Assembly (NCBI GenBank): GCA_016934675.1 | Contig: JAFGSJ010000109.1 | Span: 1-37,241 of the forward strand | DNA length: 37,241 nt | Source: a bacterium | GTDB taxonomy: Bacteria > CSSED10-310 > JAFGSJ01 | Reading direction: 5' to 3' | Shown: positions 15,177-24,443 of the stretch, piece after piece | Numbering within the stretch: the first letter of the stretch is position 1 | How the letters are laid out: each line of letters starts with the position of its first letter | Translations under genes and position numbers: made by a program | Notes under the pieces: generated by a model | Seen by the model: the letters and a program-made list of their open reading frames with translations, nothing else | The model's database searches: none | Told to the model about the DNA's origin: nothing

Positions 15177-15339
15177 GAAGCCCCTCTTCGAGATGAATCG
15201 ATAATAAGTTGGCCATGTATCAACAGCCAAGTTAGTGCTTGTTGCTAAGATGGAAAGTAATAACTATAGCGAAACAGTTTTTTGTCAACTAGACCTGTAA
15301 TAAGGGGAGCCAGTTGGAGATGTTTAGTATTACATCTAT

Positions 15340-16746
15340 TTACGGTACGCGTCCGGTAATAATATATTTGATTGTCGCGAGTATGATCAGAATATCCAGC
15401 CAGATACTCTGATTATAAATATAGGCTAGGTCATAACGGAGTTTGTTTTCTGGCCCAGTAAGATTACTACCATTGACCTGGGCTAAACCGGTCAAGCCCG
15501 GTTTGATTTTAAAACGGACCGCATAACCGGGAATTTCACTTTTATACTTATCGACAAAATAAGGGCGTTCGGGACGAGGACCGACCAGAGACATTTCACC
15601 TTTAAGAATGCACCAGAACTGGGGCAATTCATCAAGACGCCACCGTCGCAGGAAACGGCCGATTGTTGTTACGCGATCATCATCAGGACCGCTGAGAATA
15701 GGGCCCGTAGCATCTTCAGCTCCACATCTCATCGTCCTGAATTTAATGATTTTAAAAAGGGCTCCTCCTGAGCCCACCCGCTCCTGACGGAAAAAGACTG
15801 GTCCAGGTGAACCCAGTTTTATCAGAGGCGCAATGAACAGGAAAAGCAGCCCCGTCACAATGAGCCCCAAAAGGGCGCAGATCAGATCGAGTCCAGCTTT
15901 GCTTGCCCTGGTTAGTGTCCCAGTCGGTTCACGTAACACTTCCACCAACGGAATATCATGGATTTTCAAATGATGCATTTTCGCGATCATGATTTCATAC
16001 ATCGAGGGGATGATTGAAACGCGAGCATGAGTCTTTTCTGATTTGCTGATATCGATGAGTAAACGATCCTGCCAGGAAATATGAGGAGTGATGATAACTT
16101 CATTGATTGCGTAGCGTTCGATGATTTCCGGAATATCCTCGCTTGCACCTACAATTGGGTACCCTTCTATGGTCTCAGCCAACTCATTCTCCGAATCGGT
16201 TACGATCCCGATGATCTCGAGTCCTGTCATGGCCAGACGCTCAATTTCACGGATCAGCTCACTCGCTATGGCTGAAGTACCCACGATTAAAACGCGACGT
16301 TTGCTTCCCTTTATCTTGAAACAACGTGTCAAAAAAATCCGCCAGGACGATACCAGAACAATGTTAAATAACCAGAATAACGGGAAAATGGAACGAGGAA
16401 AAAGAAGGTCATTCACGAAATAATAACTCGCTATGAGAATGAGAACTTGTATGGTAATCGCACTCGAGGACAGCCTGATCATTTCACTCAAACGGATGTG
16501 CTTCAAACGATCATACAGACCAAAAGAGTACAAGAGAAATATCTGTAAACCCACCAGGAGAAGATAATGATGATTAAATTGAGTCAAAAACCTATGCAGC
16601 GGTAATATGTCATCAAAGATGAGCAATCGAGAGAAAGATCGGACCCAAAACGATAAAACATATGCTCCAGACAGCAAAACAATATCGCCCAAACCAATGA
16701 TGATTATTTTCGCTGGCGAGAAGTTCTGGATACTACGAACCGACAT
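15340..16746 (-). CDS. Undecaprenyl-phosphate sugar phosphotransferase (WcaJ/WbaP type)
   Basis: About 468 residues, the normal length for a polyprenyl glycosylphosphotransferase, which moves a sugar-1-phosphate from a nucleotide sugar to undecaprenyl phosphate and so begins exopolysaccharide or O-antigen units. Four N-terminal membrane helices (roughly residues 13-125) are followed by a CoA-binding-like Rossmann segment (RRVLIVGTSAIASELIREI), a re-entrant hydrophobic helix (about 280-305), and the bacterial sugar transferase domain with GSPGPVFFRQERVG, FKIIKFRTM, RLDELPQFWCILKGEMSLVG, PRPERP and KPGLTGLAQVNG. ATG 16746 is chosen over GTG 16752 two codons earlier. It is followed after about 160 bases by the RfaE-like gene on the same strand. 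Donor sugar cannot be read from sequence. Confidence 0.93.
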   Translation of the reverse strand: MSVRSIQNFSPAKIIIIGLGDIVLLSGAYVLSFWVRSFSRLLIFDDILPLHRFLTQFNHHYLLLVGLQIFLLYSFGLYDRLKHIRLSEMIRLSSSAITIQVLILIASYYFVNDLLFPRSIFPLFWLFNIVLVSSWRIFLTRCFKIKGSKRRVLIVGTSAIASELIREIERLAMTGLEIIGIVTDSENELAETIEGYPIVGASEDIPEIIERYAINEVIITPHISWQDRLLIDISKSEKTHARVSIIPSMYEIMIAKMHHLKIHDIPLVEVLREPTGTLTRASKAGLDLICALLGLIVTGLLFLFIAPLIKLGSPGPVFFRQERVGSGGALFKIIKFRTMRCGAEDATGPILSGPDDDRVTTIGRFLRRWRLDELPQFWCILKGEMSLVGPRPERPYFVDKYKSEIPGYAVRFKIKPGLTGLAQVNGSNLTGPENKLRYDLAYIYNQSIWLDILIILATIKYIITGRVP

Positions 16747-16863
16747 GATCACCGTCTCATTATTGGATAGTTAACAGTTCGGGCTACCCTGGCTCAAGAC
16801 AAGCAGACTTTCTTTTAAGCGTCTGTAACGAAGGGTCAGGACATGCCTCATCAATTGTTGTTA

Positions 16864-19800
16864 TCATGATTGCAGCTTGATACAAACGGTCATCAAACAG
16901 ATCAGAAAGATCAAAGCAAAAAAATCTAAAGCAGGCACGTTTCCGGAATTTCCATGGTTTGACAGCCAAGTGGCAATATTCTCGCTGATCTTCTGGGCGG
17001 TCTCGCTCGATAGTGAATCCATATCAAAAGGAGAGAAGACAATCTGACCTCCATTAAATATGTCTGAATCATTGTCAAAACCGATCAAAGAGGCGGTTGC
17101 CGGATAAGTTGACCAGGCACAAACGCGGTCTGCAAGTTGGTCGACTACCAGCGCATCTTCATCTCCATATCCGTCATAGGAACAGGACATCGTCGCAGGA
17201 AGGACAGACGGTGTTGTGTTGAGTGGGTGTTCAGTATTATAGACCGTGATATTCCCTGCCGAATCCGCTGTCCAATTCGTGCAATGAAGAACATTGGCGG
17301 CGAATGAGGCATAACCCGGTGAACGCAGAGCATCGTAACCGAGCTCACCCCCTTCTATCCAAAGCCGTCCGCCATCAGCCACATAACTTTCCAGGTTGTT
17401 CCGATATGATGATTGGGCCACTGGAGATTCATTATCACCACAACTCCAGACAATAAACTCGTATTGACTCCAGTCTGCTGGATCGGTGGCTGCCGCAGTT
17501 TGTTGATCAACAGAAAGGCCGAATTGGATGAGATAATCAGTAATCGTATCGGCGCTATCTGATCCATCATCGATAACCAGGACCGGTTTTTGTCCGATAT
17601 GTATGTTCCAGGTTATCTGGGTTGTATAAGTACCCGCACTCAGTTCGATTGAACAGGTGAGAAGCTCACCCACAGGTGCCGTTGCCAGAATCATCACTTC
17701 AAAATGGTCCGGTAACGATTGGGCCGATTGTCCGGGAGCCAGATCGGGCCAGTTTGCATTACTATCAGTCACCTGGGCACATGTTGAATCTATTACAAGA
17801 ATGCCGGTAATAGCAGTAGCTGTCTCATTTCCCGTATTCGTCAGAGTGAACAGAAGTCGAATTGTTTCCCCAGGATCGGCGACGCCATCGGCATTGCCGC
17901 TCGAATCATCGATAATGACACTGTCGAGAACAATTTCCGGATCATCACAATTGGCCAGAGCAGTGTCTGTAACCGTTTGTGGGACGCCCTCACAATCGCC
18001 ATCGTTATATTCCGCCGTTATTGTATCGCCTTTATGGACCTGCAGGTAACCCGCACCTGACTGAATCTCTGATAATAAAACTACGCCCTGAAAGGTATCC
18101 GAGTCTGTTGAAACTTCAGTAAGTGTTACTGATTCACCCGCAGGCTGGCTATCTGAATATATCGTGATGAGTACGGTCTCGCTGAGAAGGGGCGTCGTAT
18201 TCAAGTCCTGGTCTTCAACTGTGATCTGGACCGGTTCGTTATCACAAGTGTACTGAGCATGATCGAGAATAATGAGACCACAGCCGGGATCGTGATTGAT
18301 CGTGTGGACGGCATCGAGATCAAAACCGGCATAGTCTATCAGAAAATCTCCCGTGGTCGTATCAACAAACATGAGATATCGAACTGAGTCCAGTCCTTGA
18401 TCGTCAAGATCGAATGCTGTTGTCCCGATCCCGGAACCAATAAGGACCCACGGTCCTAAAAAACCTCCAATAGATCCATAAAGCTCGAAAGATTCGTCAC
18501 CATCACCCATATCTGCTTCATAGACGATCAGATCATCGCCTGATCCATCCTGAATCACAAAATCCTCACCCATATCCAAGACCAATTCACACTCCCGTCC
18601 CAAAGAACCGGGAACACCATCCGGCGGACCGAGAGCCCGATGTGGCCAGAGTCCATGCCAGGTCGAAGCACTCGCCTCATATTCATCCGCAATGATATTC
18701 CAACACACATGCATGGCATAATAGTTATTATCGGGAACCAGTTGCATATTCTGCAGGGTAGTATGCTGAGAAAGGACTGTCAGAGAATTGATGGTTTGGG
18801 CCGCATAACCGTTGGCCCAGACGGTAATATCATATACTCCTGCCTGCAAGGGCCGATGATAATCACCCGCATTGGGATCGGTATAAACCATGATCGGATG
18901 TTGATGCACAAGCACCGTTGCTTCGAGGGGCTCCCCAGTCAACTGATCGGTGACTATACCCGATAGACCATATCCTGCCTGTTTAATGATATAAAGCATG
19001 GCATCACGGTTGTCGTCCCAGTCCTCATCAACATCGCTCGCAGTATAACCGGGTGTCTCTATGGTTATATCGAAACTGCCTCGACAACCATAACTCCAGT
19101 CGTTTGTATCGCCATTGGTCTGATACCAGTCATATCCTTCGGTGTTAGTGTAACCATTCCAAGTCCGATACTGCTCGCCTAATGCGTGTAAATAGGTCTT
19201 GTCAAAAGCATTATATCCCGTGAAATTCCAGCAGTAGTTAAAATAGGTCGTCACACCATGAAAGGTTAGGGACATCGAAAAATTCCGCATGAGCGAATAC
19301 TCCCGGAAACGCTGCAACTCGATTTCAGAAAAAGGCCCAGAGCCACCATAATTCCACATGTAACCGTGATTCCGATTCATGTCGACACCATTGATATTTT
19401 CTCGTGTGCCATGTTCATGACCGTCCGGATTGACGGAGGGCTGTATCCAAATCTCGCGATTATTGACCAGATTGGTTATTTCCAAATCACTGCCGTAATT
19501 ATCAGTTAAGTGCTGAATCATTAACATCATCAATTCCATTGAAATATACTCATCACCATGAATATTACCAATGAGCCGGACCTCGGCTTCATTGGTCTCG
19601 TCCAGCAAAGGATTATCAGTTATCTCCATGACATAGATCGACCTTCCTTCTGTCGATTGTCCGATATTGTGCAATCGGCAGATTTCGGGATGAGCACTGG
19701 CGATGGCTTGCATCTGTGTGACCGCAGAAGCATATGAGGTCCAGCGTGACCCCATGGCCTTTCTTCTTTGGATTGCCCTGGTCCGGACATCATCATAAAG

Positions 19801-20040
19801 AATATCGAGCCGATATCCGAGGGCCTTGATTTTTTCAAGTTGGTCCTGATTAACCAGAGCTTGGACCCAATTAACGCGAGCATCCTCGATAGTGAGATGC
19901 AGCGGTCTTAGTTCTTGATAAGCTTGTTCTTTATCTTGGAAAAAAATACGCACGACTTTCGCGGGTTCAGTTGAAGCAGAAGTTAGAGTCAAACCAATCA
20001 GGAATAGGAGTATTACTGTGAGACAAATTTTTTTAAACAT
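16864..20040 (-). CDS. Secreted M14 zinc carboxypeptidase, multidomain
   Basis: A 1058-residue exported peptidase. A signal peptide (residues 1-22) and short propeptide precede an M14 catalytic domain (about 98-360) with zinc ligands H161-G-D-E164 and H261, the substrate-binding NR motif (N222-R223), and general base E328 in DITIETPGY. Next come a CarboxypepD_reg-like beta domain (about 375-440), a region with DPGETIRL..TNTGN typical of CARDB/Ig-like domains (about 730-830), and a flavodoxin/ThuA-like alpha/beta domain starting KPVLVIDDG. The C-terminus is VPALDFFALIFLICLM then a short polar end, a hydrophobic tail resembling IPTL-type sorting signals. GGGGGAG lies seven bases before ATG. It probably degrades peptides outside the cell or at its surface; specificity is unknown. 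Confidence 0.92.
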   Translation of the reverse strand: MFKKICLTVILLFLIGLTLTSASTEPAKVVRIFFQDKEQAYQELRPLHLTIEDARVNWVQALVNQDQLEKIKALGYRLDILYDDVRTRAIQRRKAMGSRWTSYASAVTQMQAIASAHPEICRLHNIGQSTEGRSIYVMEITDNPLLDETNEAEVRLIGNIHGDEYISMELMMLMIQHLTDNYGSDLEITNLVNNREIWIQPSVNPDGHEHGTRENINGVDMNRNHGYMWNYGGSGPFSEIELQRFREYSLMRNFSMSLTFHGVTTYFNYCWNFTGYNAFDKTYLHALGEQYRTWNGYTNTEGYDWYQTNGDTNDWSYGCRGSFDITIETPGYTASDVDEDWDDNRDAMLYIIKQAGYGLSGIVTDQLTGEPLEATVLVHQHPIMVYTDPNAGDYHRPLQAGVYDITVWANGYAAQTINSLTVLSQHTTLQNMQLVPDNNYYAMHVCWNIIADEYEASASTWHGLWPHRALGPPDGVPGSLGRECELVLDMGEDFVIQDGSGDDLIVYEADMGDGDESFELYGSIGGFLGPWVLIGSGIGTTAFDLDDQGLDSVRYLMFVDTTTGDFLIDYAGFDLDAVHTINHDPGCGLIILDHAQYTCDNEPVQITVEDQDLNTTPLLSETVLITIYSDSQPAGESVTLTEVSTDSDTFQGVVLLSEIQSGAGYLQVHKGDTITAEYNDGDCEGVPQTVTDTALANCDDPEIVLDSVIIDDSSGNADGVADPGETIRLLFTLTNTGNETATAITGILVIDSTCAQVTDSNANWPDLAPGQSAQSLPDHFEVMILATAPVGELLTCSIELSAGTYTTQITWNIHIGQKPVLVIDDGSDSADTITDYLIQFGLSVDQQTAAATDPADWSQYEFIVWSCGDNESPVAQSSYRNNLESYVADGGRLWIEGGELGYDALRSPGYASFAANVLHCTNWTADSAGNITVYNTEHPLNTTPSVLPATMSCSYDGYGDEDALVVDQLADRVCAWSTYPATASLIGFDNDSDIFNGGQIVFSPFDMDSLSSETAQKISENIATWLSNHGNSGNVPALDFFALIFLICLMTVCIKLQS

Positions 20041-20172
20041 GGAGAGTCTCCCCCTTTACTTCGCCGTAATAGGTCTACGGGGTTCTGTATTTCGTTCGCT
20101 TGTATGATCTGATCACTGAAACGCGAGAGTATTACCTCAATCCCGGATCAGATTAACCTTTCAATCCTTCAT

Positions 20173-20201
20173 TGTATAGCATATCTTTATCTCAGGATCA
20201 A
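20173..20201 (-). promoter_or_regulatory. Candidate promoter of the carboxypeptidase gene
   Basis: Minus strand: TTGATC (20201-20196), 17-base spacer, TATACA (20178-20173). The leader would be about 125 bases. The region is rich in GATC-containing strings, including near-complementary CCCGGATCAG (20142-20151) and CTGATCGGGG (20211-20220). Confidence 0.4.
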
Positions 20202-20257
20202 TCTCCTGATCTGATCGGGGACAGTCCAGCGTTTTTCCGTGAGAGGAACAGACGCTC

Positions 20258-20286
20258 TTGCAGGGAAAAGTTTTTTTCGCTATGCT
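20258..20286 (+). promoter_or_regulatory. Candidate promoter of the GT2-epimerase-GT4 operon
   Basis: TTGCAG (20258-20263), 17-base spacer, TATGCT (20281-20286). It is placed just before the first gene of the three-gene run and divergent from the carboxypeptidase promoter. Confidence 0.45.
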
Positions 20287-20297
20287 CTGGTTTATGA

Positions 20298-21293
20298 GTG
20301 CTACTGGTCCAGCCTGTATATACAATGAATAATTGCCCTGAAAATGAAAAAGCCAGAGGTCTATGTGATCATATGATCCGGATATCGGTTGTCATTCCTA
20401 GTCGTAAGAGAACTGCCCTGCTCGAACGGGTCTGGTTTTCACTCATCAAGCAGGATGGTATAAGCGCTGGGGAATATGATATCATTATCATTGCTGATGG
20501 TCTCGATGAACCGGAGCTACTCCCCTTTCGTGCACCACAATCTGTATCCAACTGGAAATACGAACGTATTCCCCACGCCGGCCCAGCCCGGGCCCGCAAT
20601 ATTGGGGCCTTTCAAAGTCGTGGTCAAATACTCCTCTTTCTGGGAGATGACACGATCGCTGCTCCCAACCTTCTCGCAGAACATCTGAAATTCCACGCCC
20701 AAAATCCCGCTGCTCTCTGTGTCGGTCGGATCGATATGCCTGATCAATATGATCTGTCCAATCTCGATATTTTTCTCCAGCACGGGGCCCAGTTTTCTTT
20801 TCCCGACCGAGGCAAGCAACTTGATTTCTGGCAGTGCTATTCAGCCAATCTCTCACTCCCACGATCATTGTTTCAGTCCCTATCGGGATTCAATGAGCGA
20901 TTCAGCGAACCTGCCTGGGAAGACATCGAATTCGGTTATCGCGCCTCCCGACAGTATGGCATATATTATTGTCCTGATGCCTGTGTTATTCATGACCATC
21001 CCAGCGACTATAATCATTTTGTCGAACGACAAAAAATATTGGGGAAAAGTGTCTGTCTCCTGTTGGAACTGCATCCGGAACTGGACAGTTATTTTAAAAT
21101 ACGAGAATATCCGATGAGGCGTTGGTTGAAAGGCATATTATCCATGGGAGCTGTGGTATGGTTAGGGCAGCGATTGTATCCGATGATGACAAAACTTGCA
21201 TATTGCGGTCTGGTTAACTATTATTTTCGGTTGATACGCTATCAGTTTTTTTATCGAGGTTACCGATCATGTCAGGAAAAGAAGGAGCGTTAA
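20298..21293 (+). CDS. Family 2 glycosyltransferase
   Basis: A GT-A-fold transferase of up to 331 residues. Motifs: ISVVIPSRKRTALLERV, IIIADGLDEP, HAGPARARNIGA (donor-base region) and LFLGDDTIAAP, where GDD takes the place of the metal-binding DxD. Later, NERFSEPAWEDIEFGYR carries the usual acceptor-side ED. A weakly hydrophobic C-terminal segment may contact the membrane. The start is uncertain: GTG 20298, ATG 20325 and ATG 20373 are all in frame. The last begins directly at the conserved MIRISVV strand and has AGAGG 13 bases upstream; the true start may be there. The next gene begins four bases after its stop. Donor and acceptor are unknown; it probably adds a residue of a surface glycan. 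Confidence 0.85.
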   Translation: MLLVQPVYTMNNCPENEKARGLCDHMIRISVVIPSRKRTALLERVWFSLIKQDGISAGEYDIIIIADGLDEPELLPFRAPQSVSNWKYERIPHAGPARARNIGAFQSRGQILLFLGDDTIAAPNLLAEHLKFHAQNPAALCVGRIDMPDQYDLSNLDIFLQHGAQFSFPDRGKQLDFWQCYSANLSLPRSLFQSLSGFNERFSEPAWEDIEFGYRASRQYGIYYCPDACVIHDHPSDYNHFVERQKILGKSVCLLLELHPELDSYFKIREYPMRRWLKGILSMGAVVWLGQRLYPMMTKLAYCGLVNYYFRLIRYQFFYRGYRSCQEKKER

Positions 21294-21297
21294 AGAG

Positions 21298-22332
21298 ATG
21301 GCAAAAATAGTGATAACTGGGGGAGCCGGTTTTATAGGCTGTCATGTAGCCCGACATCATTTAGAGTGTGGGGATCAGGTTTGTATTATCGACAATCTGA
21401 GTCGGCGTGGAACAGACCTTAATTTACATTGGTTACAGGGCTTAAAGGGACGATTATCATATTTTCATGGTGACATTCGGGTGGATCGTGACATCCTGCA
21501 ACGAGAGTGCCGATTGGCAGATCGTATTTATCATCTGGCAGCTCAGGTCGCGGTGACAACTTCTGTGACCGATCCTCGACCTGATTTCGAGATAAATGCA
21601 CAGGGTACATTCAATGTTCTGGAAGCAGCCCGGTTATCAGACCGAGACCCTATACTTTTATATGCCTCAACCAATAAAGTTTATGGTGGTCTTGAAGACC
21701 TGGAGGTGACTTTATCACAGAACAGGTATCGTTTAGCTGCCTTACCGGATGGAGTACCACTGACGCGCGGGCTCGATTTTCATTCCCCCTATGGTTGTTC
21801 CAAGGGGTGTGGAGATCAGTATTGTCGTGATTACGCACGTATCTATGGCTTGAAGACCATAGTTTTCCGCCAATCATGCATATATGGGACCCGGCAGTTC
21901 GGCGTCGAGGACCAGGGCTGGATTGCCCATTTTATCATTTCGACCCACTTCGATAAACCACTGACGATTTATGGCGATGGCATGCAAGTTCGTGATGTTC
22001 TTTGGATTGATGATTTATTGGAATGCTATCTGGCTGCGGCGGACCATAGCGAGCAGAGTGCCGGAAAAATATATAATATCGGCGGTGGTCCGTTCTATAC
22101 TCTGTCCCTTCTTGAATTAATCGAACTGCTCAAGGAGATCATGACGAACAAAATACGATTGTCTTTTGCGGATTGGCGACCCGGCGATCAAAAAGTATAT
22201 GTCTCCCAGATATCACAAGCTGAGACTGATTTCGGCTGGAAACCGCGGACCTCACCTCGGCAAGGGATAGAACAGCTCGTCAACTGGGTCAGAACACATC
22301 ATCAGGAACTGCAAAGTTTCGCTACGATCTGA
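21298..22332 (+). CDS. NAD-dependent epimerase, CDP-paratose 2-epimerase-like
   Basis: A 344-residue extended short-chain dehydrogenase. The NAD-binding motif is GGAGFIGCHVA (8-18), the catalytic Tyr and Lys are in SPYGCSKG, and STNKVYGG supplies the catalytic Ser/Thr. The strings FRQSCIYGTRQFGVEDQGW and TIYGDGMQVRDVLWIDDL follow the pattern of CDP-paratose/tyvelose 2-epimerases (RfbE/TyvD) more than that of UDP-glucose 4-epimerases. It would invert or modify a nucleotide-activated sugar in the cytoplasm for the neighbouring transferases. GAAGGAG lies ten bases before ATG. The gene sits four bases after a GT2 gene and 34 bases before a GT4 gene, a compact operon. The exact nucleotide sugar is not certain. 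Confidence 0.88.
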   Translation: MAKIVITGGAGFIGCHVARHHLECGDQVCIIDNLSRRGTDLNLHWLQGLKGRLSYFHGDIRVDRDILQRECRLADRIYHLAAQVAVTTSVTDPRPDFEINAQGTFNVLEAARLSDRDPILLYASTNKVYGGLEDLEVTLSQNRYRLAALPDGVPLTRGLDFHSPYGCSKGCGDQYCRDYARIYGLKTIVFRQSCIYGTRQFGVEDQGWIAHFIISTHFDKPLTIYGDGMQVRDVLWIDDLLECYLAAADHSEQSAGKIYNIGGGPFYTLSLLELIELLKEIMTNKIRLSFADWRPGDQKVYVSQISQAETDFGWKPRTSPRQGIEQLVNWVRTHHQELQSFATI

Positions 22333-22366
22333 CGCCTGATCTCATCAGGACCGGCAAGGACCAAGG

Positions 22367-23587
22367 ATGAGCCGTCTTGCGGTCATCGATTTGCTTTTCC
22401 AGTGGCCTCCGGACGGAGGTGCCCGGGTTGACCTTGTCCATATTTTAGGTCAATTGACAAAATATCATCAGGTGGTGCTGTTTTATCCTGTATGGGATTG
22501 GCAGATTTGCCGTGGTCACGTTTCAGATCAGCACTTTCCGTTTCAGCTCAAGCCGATTCGCATATCCGGGTATCAATATCAGCGTTGGTCGTTGTCGAAG
22601 TTGCTTTTCAAAGAGGTGCGGGCATACGAGCCTGATCTGTTATTAGTTGCTGATGGCTGGGCCATGAAATCGGTAATACTCAGAGAATGTGCTGATATTC
22701 CATATTTTGTCCGTTTTTATGCGTATGAATTGACCTGTTTACGAGAATACGGAATTGCATATCGTCGTGGTGCAGTCTGTCGCATAAATACACTCAGTGG
22801 TAGCTATGGCGATCTGGTCAAGTGCCAGATGTGTGGACTTGGTCATGCGTTACGAAACCGTTCTCAATTATATATCCATGATTTGATCTCGAGTGGGGCC
22901 CTCTTTCCATGGTACGGTAGGGAGAATCGCGAATTATTGGCCCGTGCGCAGGGTTTATTTGTTTCAAATGCATTCATGGCTGCGCGTTTGGAAGATATCA
23001 ATCCCACAGTCCATATTATATCAGGTGGTGTTGACAGCGTTGCATTTTGTCCTGCTCAGGACTATGAGGACACGCCCGAAGGGCCTGTTTTTTTCGCAGC
23101 GGGGCGGATGGATGATCCTTTGAAGGGCCTGGCAATAATCCGTCAGGCTGGTTCGGTTCTGTCCGCTCAAGGGTGTCGTTTTATCATTGCCTATACAGGT
23201 ACTCGGTGTTATTCTGAACCGTTCATGAGGAAACTCGGTTGGATCGAACATGGAACCATGGTCCAGCATTATCGGAAAGCCAGGGCGGTAGTCATACCAG
23301 CCCAATGGGCCGAACCATTCGGTTTGACAGTTCTGGAAAGCATGAGCTGTGGTGTACCGGTCATTGCATCGAGGATTGGTTCTTTATCAGATTTAATTGA
23401 AGATGGTGTCGATGGTTTTTTGGTTGAGCCAGGGGATGTTCGGGCCTGGTCCGAAGCGATGCGATGGATCATCGATCACCCTGAATTAAGTCGCGAGATG
23501 GGGAAAAGGGGTCGAGAAAAGGTCAGGGCGACCTATCAATGGTCACAATCTGCTGAGATAATGATGCGAGCGATGGGTTTGGTTTAA
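22367..23587 (+). CDS. Family 4 glycosyltransferase with a four-cysteine insert
   Basis: A 406-residue GT-B retaining transferase. The C-terminal donor domain shows FFAAGRMDDPLKGL, then the E-x7-E motif EPFGLTVLESMSCGVPVIAS, then DGVDGFLVEPGD. The N-terminal acceptor domain contains an insert with cysteines at 124, 138, 153 and 156 (the last pair CQMC), which could bind zinc or another metal; similar Cys-containing segments occur in some GT4 proteins. AAGGA six bases upstream supports ATG 22367. It is last in the operon and converges on the DUF502 gene; a weak hairpin (ACGCTGTT/AACGGTGT, 23590-23609) lies between. It presumably extends the same surface glycan; donor unknown. Confidence 0.88.
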   Translation: MSRLAVIDLLFQWPPDGGARVDLVHILGQLTKYHQVVLFYPVWDWQICRGHVSDQHFPFQLKPIRISGYQYQRWSLSKLLFKEVRAYEPDLLLVADGWAMKSVILRECADIPYFVRFYAYELTCLREYGIAYRRGAVCRINTLSGSYGDLVKCQMCGLGHALRNRSQLYIHDLISSGALFPWYGRENRELLARAQGLFVSNAFMAARLEDINPTVHIISGGVDSVAFCPAQDYEDTPEGPVFFAAGRMDDPLKGLAIIRQAGSVLSAQGCRFIIAYTGTRCYSEPFMRKLGWIEHGTMVQHYRKARAVVIPAQWAEPFGLTVLESMSCGVPVIASRIGSLSDLIEDGVDGFLVEPGDVRAWSEAMRWIIDHPELSREMGKRGREKVRATYQWSQSAEIMMRAMGLV

Positions 23588-23589
23588 AA

Positions 23590-23614
23590 ACGCTGTTGAA
23601 TAACGGTGTTTATT
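23590..23614 (+). terminator. Weak hairpin terminator after the GT4 gene
   Basis: ACGCTGTT (23590-23597) pairs with AACGGTGT (23602-23609) using two G-U wobbles around a GAAT loop; TTATT follows. The two genes converge here with 22 bases between them. Confidence 0.3.
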
Positions 23615-24287
23615 GGGTGTTATCCGGGTTCTTTTGTTCCTTCTGATGGTTAGCGGAATTTTGAATAAGGCTATTCTGATAAATAATCCCGCCTGAAACA
23701 ACGAATTTCAAGCCATCTTCCACAGGAATTTCCAGGGGAATGACCTCATTTTTGGGGACGATGATCAACATACCTGAGGTGGGGTTTGGTGTCGTCGGTA
23801 TGAAGATATTGAAGCATTCCTGATTAAGATATTGCCCGAACAAGGGTTGAGTTTGAGCGGTGACAAAACCTATAGAATACAAACCCTTTCGGGGATATTC
23901 AACCAAAACCATATGACGGAAGGCTTCTTTCTCGGTAAAAGCGAAGGCTTCAAGGAACTGCTTCGCGGCCAGATAGACATTACTTACGATTGGAATACGT
24001 GCCAGTATTTTTTCCCCAGCGGCCACAATTTTTCTACCGATATAGTTGGTGGCAATCATGCCCGTTATGGTGATAAAAATGATAATAATCAGAATGCCTA
24101 GAGCACTGAAGAAATAGAGTGGAAGTTCATGAAAACCTAGAACATTGATTAAAGGTGTCAGATATTTTTGAAAGAAGCGTCCGATCCCGTTGAAGAAAAA
24201 AGTAAACAAAAAGAAGGTCAGAAAAACAGGTAAAAGAACCAGAATACCGGCCAGAAAAAAATGTCTCATTTTTGTTTTGACATTCAT
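23610..24287 (-). CDS. DUF502 family membrane protein
   Basis: A 225-residue inner-membrane protein of the DUF502 family, whose function is unknown (in plants a member is called COV-like). Two N-terminal membrane helices (about residues 9-32 and 57-80) are followed by the conserved soluble region: IPIVSNVYLAAKQFLEAF, MVLVEYPRKGLYSIGFVT, CFNIFIPTTPNPTSGMLIIV and LKFVVSGGII. All are family hallmarks and the length is usual. GGAAG eight bases upstream supports the ATG. It is downstream of metK but beyond a strong terminator, so it probably has its own promoter. The C-terminus is short and polar. Confidence 0.88.
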   Translation of the reverse strand: MNVKTKMRHFFLAGILVLLPVFLTFFLFTFFFNGIGRFFQKYLTPLINVLGFHELPLYFFSALGILIIIIFITITGMIATNYIGRKIVAAGEKILARIPIVSNVYLAAKQFLEAFAFTEKEAFRHMVLVEYPRKGLYSIGFVTAQTQPLFGQYLNQECFNIFIPTTPNPTSGMLIIVPKNEVIPLEIPVEDGLKFVVSGGIIYQNSLIQNSANHQKEQKNPDNTQ

Positions 24288-24335
24288 CGAGATGCGCTTC
24301 CGAGAGAAGTTAGCAAATAACTTTTACTTATTCTA

Positions 24336-24377
24336 CGAAAAAAGTGCAGATCCGTTTCTTTCACGGACCTGCACTTC
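24336..24377 (-). terminator. Rho-independent terminator of metK
   Basis: Minus strand: AAGTGCAGGTCCGT (24376-24363), loop, ACGGATCTGCACTT (24355-24342), then a six-T run (24343-24338, overlapping the stem end). Pairing is complete with one G-U wobble. A second hairpin without T run, GCTGTG/CACAGC (24421-24436), lies between it and the metK stop. Confidence 0.8.
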
Positions 24378-24443
24378 GTTTGATCACGTTAATGCAGTAA
24401 CGGGTGGCAAGGGTTGTAATGCTGTGTAAGCACAGCAAGCCCA

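Noticed and set aside
16747..16863. Minus-strand leader with a GGGTAGCCCGAACTG string recalling the 3' half of a cyclic-di-GMP-I riboswitch before the sugar phosphotransferase gene
   Set aside because: The essential 5' core (GGCAAA, GAAA tetraloop and GACGCAAAGCC) is absent; only one short string matches. A CAGAC/GTCTG hairpin is present but ordinary.
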